Below, piece after piece: positions 58,830-64,000 of a stretch of 64,000 nucleotides of DNA. The notes under the pieces were generated by a model that was not told the DNA's origin, ran no database searches, and was given only the letters and a program-made list of their open reading frames with translations. Both the position numbers and the translations under genes were made by a program. This DNA is from Batillaria attramentaria (lineage: Eukaryota; Mollusca; Gastropoda; Batillariidae), in NCBI GenBank assembly GCA_018292915.2, contig JACVVK020000391.1, positions 287,001 through 351,000 of the forward strand, written 5' to 3'. How positions within the stretch are numbered: position 1 is the first letter of the stretch; the number at the start of each line of letters is the position of its first letter.

Positions 58830-59748
58830 TCAGTGTCAAGATCATGGATGGCCATAGTACATGCAACAGACTTCCATCGCAACTACCAAGTTTTATCAAA
58901 ACACACGCACGTCTCTCCAGCGTTGTGCAAACATCCAAACCACTGTCTAAACGCTCCCAAACTCTCAGCTCTAAGATTTCGCTTTCATGTGGACGGCCAC
59001 ATTTTCTCGAAACACATGTACACTTCTCGCTCGCTGTCAAAGTATGCAAGCCACAGTATGACTGTGCTCCGACCCCCTCACTGTCAAGAGCTGTTTCAGG
59101 AACAGATGTGGCACTGCCGTCCCACAACACGCACCATATTTTGTAAAAACGTGTGTCTGCATCTCCCTCACTGTCCAAGTACGCAAGCCGGTCTAAGCGC
59201 GCTCTGACTGCTTACTGTCAAGATCGAGCTGGCATTTACTCAGCTGAAGCATCTGCCGTATTTCTTGGAAACACATACAGGTGTCTCCCTCGTCCAAGTA
59301 CTTAAGCCAGCCTGAACACACCGCACCTTCACTGTCAAGAATTGGACTTGGTGGTGGCATTACATTGCTAACAATCTGACCGCATTTCCTGCAACACATG
59401 TAAATATCTCACTATCCAAATACACAAACCAGTACCCAAACTCCTCATTGCCAAAACATGGTCTTTTCCGTCGACAGGGTGGGTGGGTGTTTGGGAGTTT
59501 AACGTCCTTTTCCACCACATATGGGTGATATCAAAGACGGGGCAATGATTAGAAAGCCAGCACAATATTTGGCCCCAGCCGGGGTTCGAACTCACGACCC
59601 AAGCATTGAAAGTCCAACGCTCTACCACTTTTCCATCGACAGTGGCATTACACTGGCATAACACATCCATCATGTTCTCTCAGAACAACTTCTCCCGTCA
59701 CTGTCCCAGTACGCAGGCTGGTCTAAGCACACCCAAACCCCCTCACTG
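58830..59748 (-). repeat. Degenerate minisatellite, about 110-130-bp unit, in the capping-enzyme 3' UTR
   Basis: On the plus strand each unit has CTCACTGTCAAGA, a GGCATT/GGCAC word, ACACATGTA or similar, TCTCCCTCACTGTCCAAGTA and CGCAAGCCGGTCTAAGC. The last unit (59640-59760) overlaps the stop codon of the gene: CACTGTCAAGATCTGGG contains TGA and the last codons on the minus strand. The 166-codon plus-strand frame across it is a by-product. Confidence 0.7.
59483..59633 (-). repeat. tRNA-derived SINE, family C, inserted in the minisatellite
   Basis: Head GTAGAGCGTTGGACTTTCAATG with B box GAGTTCGAACCCCGGC; body GGGGCCAAATATTGTGC, GATATCACCCATATG and AAGGACGTTAAACTCC. Confidence 0.85.
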
Positions 59749-60021
59749 TCAAGATCTGGGTTTTTTGGGTGGCGGGGGCATCAGACTTCTGTCCGCTTGT
59801 CCCTGCTGTTGCTGGTGGTGGTGTTGGTGGTTCTGGTGGGGTTGCGACGGTGGTTGCCAGCGCGCGTGGTCGATGGTTTGGAGGAGCAGTTCTTTGGTGA
59901 CGGGGTGCTGGATGCTCTGACACACTCCTGGACAAAGGCAATAACAGTGACTGTTTAGTTTGTAAGCATATAAAGCTGGGTGTGTAGATCCTTCTTGAAT
60001 CTTATCCTCACTACTCCATGA

Positions 60022-60053
<32 letters not shown>

Positions 60054-60495
60054 ACTGTTACATATATACATGGAATGCTGTGATGATTTGTAATGTTGCA
60101 ATATGTTTGAACTGTGAATGTATGAGATGGATCTGCTGTGATTTCATTAAGTTACTGCGCAAGCCAAACCACTTTTATGTTGTTTATACTGACGTAAAAT
60201 GTTAATTTTTATTCTTGTTTTGTTTCAAGCTGTGAGCCCAGAGCTGATTTTCCATTGTATATCTGTTATTTAATGGACAACACGTTAATGTACGTTTACT
60301 GACGTACCCATGGCAGTGTTGAAGCTGTTTGGGAAAGACTTGTCTGTACGTTGTCGCATGAAGACCCACTGTTTACCGTCCCAGGAACATTCGATAATCT
60401 TGTTGTTGTACTCTCTCAGTTCCTTCGTCACCTGAAGCATTAACATTAACCGCTTATTCTGAATTCAATTCAAAATTGGTGATTACACAGACCTA

Positions 60496-60526
<31 letters not shown>

Positions 60527-62032
60527 CCAAAAAAAACCAAACTAACATGCATAAACTAGGGTAAACACAAACAGGCTGGGCAAATGCAGAGGAAAAAAAA
60601 AGACTGAAACCATGCTGAGAGACTGCAGAGGCAATGGCCCACTTAAGACAAACATTTTTTTTTTTCATTTTTAACGGCATTTAGTAGTCTCTCCTGGCAC
60701 CCAAAAGTAAAATGGTACTGACATGGAAGTCTCCAAAAATAAAGTCAGACTGTGCCATATGGCACCTGTCTTGTGTTTCTTTTATCTGTCTTTTGTGTTT
60801 TTTATGTCTTGATATGAATAAATATGTATTTTATGTAAAGCACCTAGAGCTTAGATAAGGTTAGGCGCTATATAAATATTCTATTATTATTATTACATCA
60901 TTTCCCCCTTCCTTTTCTTTGGCTGAAACTTACAGTTGTTTGGCAGAAAGAATAGGAAATTTGGGTGAAAATTGCCAAATGACTGAAAATTCTCCAGCCT
61001 GCTAAGGTAAACACAAATGGTGAGCATAGGTAATTAAGTGTGGAAATGTGTTCGGAGTATTCTGTGAGTGAGGACGTCTGCAGTTACCTTGATTTCTGCA
61101 AAGTTTGGTTCGTGCCCTCCAACATACAGAAGCCCCCGTGTCATTGGCAGCATGCTGTAACAGAACACAGAAATATAAACTGTCTCACACAGCCAAGATT
61201 CACAGTATAACTGTACGATTGTCTATGTGGTGCAATACTAGACACAACCAGTACAGCTAAGAACTCTAGCTCACACATCAGTCATGTCAGGTCGGCCTCA
61301 CTGGCAAGGAATACTCACCCTGGTTTTGCTTCCTTCACTATTTTGAGACGGAAGTCGACGGAGTTGAGACTGGGAGGCTTCCACTTCAGTGTTTCCTTGC
61401 ATCGACCGCAGACGTAGGGCTGTCAAACATCAAATTTTAATTTCAGTTGGGGTTTGGGTTTTTTTTTAAATTGCACACTTTTCATCTGGTCTAAATCTTA
61501 GGCACATCATAGCCTAGCATCTTAAAACAACAACAAAAACAAAACAGACTTCCAGTGGTTCATATCTGTGGGAACTAGGACGTATGTCCGACTGAAATAG
61601 TATAGGACATCTGTCCTGAGTAAGCAGCAGACCACGCCAAACAACAGGACATACCGGTACTTAGATATTTTGAAAATGAATGGACTATGGTGGAAATGAA
61701 ACCCTTGTCTTCTGTTTTGTTCAGACTTTGTGACTGATATAACGTCTTGTGTTCCTATCACCATGCCCATCCCCCCTCTATATTAAAATAGGGTGCAAGT
61801 CAAACACACTCCAATCAGAAGAAAGATCCTGAGTCGAGAGCAAGGTGCAGCTTATATTTAGTCATGAAGCACAACAGACGATGATGTTTATGTGAGAAAA
61901 CAGAGAACCTATCAATCCAAAATCTAACAGTCACAATTTCCATCACACAAAGTGACTTACGTCAGGTACAGGCTGAAACACCAAGCCGTCCACCTCGTGA
62001 CAAAGGTTCTGTGCGAAGTGTCCCTCCAGCAA
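59749..62032 (-). CDS. RNGTT: mRNA-capping enzyme, C-terminal part (5 exons here; gene continues past the window)
   Basis: Metazoan capping enzyme: an RNA 5'-triphosphatase fused to a guanylyltransferase that caps nascent pol II transcripts. The 180 C-terminal residues seen are the end of the nucleotidyltransferase fold and the OB-fold domain. Exons: 62032-61961, 61419-61319, 61154-61088, 60431-60308, 59927-59749, phases consistent. [10 protein letters not shown] is motif IV and [15 protein letters not shown] includes motif V (KWKP). [20 protein letters not shown] and the joins [20 protein letters not shown] and [11 protein letters not shown] are family-specific. The end [10 protein letters not shown] matches the usual proline/basic tail. 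Just before it is a His/Gln-rich insertion ([13 protein letters not shown]). The catalytic lysine motif and phosphatase domain must lie beyond 64000. Confidence 0.95.
60596..61000 (-). repeat. Dispersed repeat R1, copy 3, split by a LINE tail
   Basis: CATGCTGAGAGACTGCAGAGGC, AACGGCATTTAGTAGTCTCTCC, TGGTACTGACATGGAAGTCTCC then, after 60900, CCTTTTCTTTGGCTGAAACTTA and GAAAATTCTCCAGCCTG match copy 2 in order. The part at about 60775-60897 is foreign: TAAAGCACCTAGAGC...GGCGCTATATAAAT and (ATT)n, the tail class seen at 28410-28460. Confidence 0.8.
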
Positions 62033-62040
62033 CTGAAACA

Positions 62041-62630
62041 CAGGGGTGTTGGATACTATTCACACAGTGCTGGCATCAACCTACGACAGATACCCAGTGT
62101 ACATGCGTGTAAGTTGTACTACTAATGTCCACAACTGACAGGGGTGTTGGAAACTATTCACACAGTGCTGGCATCAACCTACGACAGATACCCAGTGTAC
62201 ATGCGTGTAAGTTGTACTACTAATGTCCACAACTGACAGGGGCGTTGGAAACTATTCACACAGTGCTGGCATCAACCTACCACAGATACCCAGTGTACAT
62301 GCGTGGAAGTTGTACTACTAATGGCCAGAATTGACAGGGGGGTGTTGGATACTATTCACACAGTGTTGGCATCAACCTACGACAGATACCCAGTGTACAT
62401 GCGTGGAAGTTGTACTACTAATGTCCACAACTGACAGGGGCGTTGGAAACTATTCACACAGTGCTGGCATCAACCTACGACAGATACCCAGTGTACATGC
62501 GTGGAAGTTGTACTACTAATGTCCACAACTGACAGGGGCGTTGGAAACTATTCACACAGTGTTGGCATCAACCTACGACAGATACCCAGTGTACATGCGT
62601 GTAAGTTGTACTACTAATGTCCACAACTGA
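62041..62630. repeat. Six tandem 98-bp units starting at a capping-enzyme 3' splice site
   Basis: Units start at 62041, 62139, 62237, 62335, 62435 and 62533 with CAGGGG(T/C)GTTGGA(A/T)ACTAT. They are nearly identical and contain GGCATCAACCTACGACAGAT and GTTGTACTACTAATG. On the gene strand each unit boundary reads CCCCTGTCAG|TTGTGG, resembling the true acceptor (TGTTTCAG|TTGCTGG) at 62032. Confidence 0.95.
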
Positions 62631-62841
62631 CAGGGGAAGAAAAAAGAGGACAATTGTGAAGACAAGCGTTGTGGGCGTGCAAACTGGAAAAATTTCTACG
62701 TAAAGGACCAACACCTGTGCAACCTGGCAACTTCCGGTGTTCAATTTTACACGATTGTATTCACCCTGGTAGTAATGAGCCCAGACTACTTCAGGCTACT
62801 CGTTTTTTTTCAGCATAAGATAAATTTTTTCAGCAGGACCA

Positions 62842-63057
62842 GTGTTAATTTTTATATTTAAAAAAAAAAATTTAACGTTCTTTCTGCAGAAATGACCTTT
62901 AGCTTTGAAGAAAACCAAAGAGCAAATGCGACAATCTGTTGAATTTCAGTGTTAATTTTTATATTTTTAAAATTTTTTTTACGTTCTTTCTGCAGAAATG
63001 ACCTTCAGCTTTAAAGAAAACCAAAGAGACAAATGCGACAATCTGTTGAATTTCTGA
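62842..63057. repeat. 107-bp tandem duplication
   Basis: GTGTTAATTTTTATATTT...ACGTTCTTTCTGCAGAAATG...GCGACAATCTGTTGAATTTC occurs twice, starting at 62842 and 62949, differing mostly in A/T-run length and a few bases. Confidence 0.9.
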
Positions 63058-63227
63058 AGGCATTTGGAATATTCAAGTCATGGCTTCAAATACATTTCCT
63101 CAACAAAGAACAACAAAATCCACTATCTAATTTACAACAATAAATACATGAAATATTCTCAAGTGACCACACTGAGCACTAATGTAAACTGTATGCAAAC
63201 ATAACAAAACAAGTCTATAGCGGCTTA

Positions 63228-64000
63228 ATGGGGCAAAAAGGTGATAGTTATAATTATCACAAGATAATTGTAATTATCTCTCATAATTACCATGATCTCG
63301 AGATCATTGTCATTATCTCTAGTGAGAATTGTAATTATCCCTTTTTCCCGCCATGCTGCTGCTCTAAGAGCGCAAAAAGTGATAATTGTAATTATCCCCT
63401 TTTTCCCGCCATGCTGCTGCTCTAAGAGCGCAAAAGTGATAATTGTAATTATCCCCTTTTTCCCGCCATGCTGCTGCTCTAAGAGCGCAAAAAGTGATAA
63501 TTGTAATTATCCCCTTTTTCCCGCCATGCTGCTGCTCTAAGAGCGCAAAAAGTGATAATTGTAATTATCCCCTTTTTCCCGCCATGCTGCTGCTCTAAGA
63601 GCGCAAAAAGTGATAATTGTAATTATCCCCTTTTCCCGCCATGCTGCTGCTCTAAGAGCGCAAAAAGTGATAATTGTAATTATCCCCTTTTTCCCGCCAT
63701 GCTGCTGCTCTAAGAGCGCAAAAAGTGATAATTGTAATTATCCCCTTTTTCCCGCCATGCTGCTGCTCTAAGAGCGCAAAAAGTGATAATTGTAATTACA
63801 TGTATCTCTAGAGATAATTCTAATTATCTCTTTGTGAATGAGGTCAAAACATTCTGATTGGTTGAAGCATTCCCATTCAGGCTGTAGTATGGCGGCTTAA
63901 TGGCGCAAAAAGGTGATAACTATAATTATCACAAGATAATTTTAATGATCTCTCATAATTACCATGATCTCGAGATCATTGTAATTATCTCTAGTGATAA
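63228..64000. repeat. 58-bp tandem array with palindromic GATAATTGTAATTATC units, within a longer repeat
   Basis: About eight 57-58-bp units lie at roughly 63324-63797. Each has GATAATTGTAATTATC, CCCTTTTTCCCGCCATGC and TGCTGCTCTAAGAGCGCAAA. The array is flanked by 63228-63323 and 63895-64000, which repeat each other: CGGCTTAATGG(G/C)GCAAAAAGGTGATA, ATCTCTCATAATTACCATGA, TCTCGAGATCATTG. This suggests a larger repeated unit that continues past the window. Confidence 0.9.

Noticed and set aside
58707..59207. 166-codon plus-strand open frame
   Set aside because: It runs through the degenerate minisatellite antisense to the capping-enzyme 3' UTR and has no family resemblance.
63324..63797. CRISPR-like array
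   Set aside because: The whole 58-bp unit is repeated without unique spacers, and the context is animal nuclear DNA.

Overview
The window is animal nuclear DNA. Genes are split into short exons by GT-AG introns, and the intervening DNA is full of CA/TG, GA and poly-G/poly-T tracts, tRNA-derived SINEs, LINE 3' ends and small terminal-inverted-repeat elements. The proteins are clearly metazoan (Staufen, FBXO16, RDH10, FABP, metazoan capping enzyme). The repeat texture suggests a mollusc, probably a marine gastropod, but that is an inference.

Six genes are recognised and one more is predicted. In order: Staufen (-, 15065-23661, noncoding first exon near 25.27 kb); FBXO16 (+, 25358-29323); an RDH10-like retinol dehydrogenase (-, 34866-39111); ribosomal protein L7 (+, 39334-43982); a fatty-acid-binding protein (-, 45144-48142); an unrecognised small gene (+, 55385-57068, tentative); and the 3' part of the mRNA-capping enzyme (-, 59749-62032, continuing beyond the window). 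For the six recognised genes every exon was joined by hand and the codon phases agree across every junction.

Staufen/FBXO16 and RDH10/RPL7 are divergent pairs separated by about 90 and 222 bp, so each pair probably shares a promoter. From memory, RDH10, RPL7 and STAU2 are also close neighbours in vertebrates, with RPL7 and RDH10 head to head, which suggests an ancient gene block.

The most interesting RNA content is in RPL7. Three of its introns each carry a paralogous box C/D snoRNA with the same 11-nt guide complementary to 18S rRNA, the guide known from vertebrate SNORD30 (U30).

The first 11 kb, 30-34 kb and 48.7-55.3 kb are mainly repeats. They include a 5'-truncated LINE with a 15-bp target duplication, a 498-bp SINE with a 16-bp target duplication, a pogo/Tigger-like transposon keeping only its helix-turn-helix exon and inserted into a SINE, a 180-bp-arm hairpin in an RDH10 intron, and several TIR elements. 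The last 2 kb hold two tandem arrays (98-bp and 58-bp units) inside a capping-enzyme intron.
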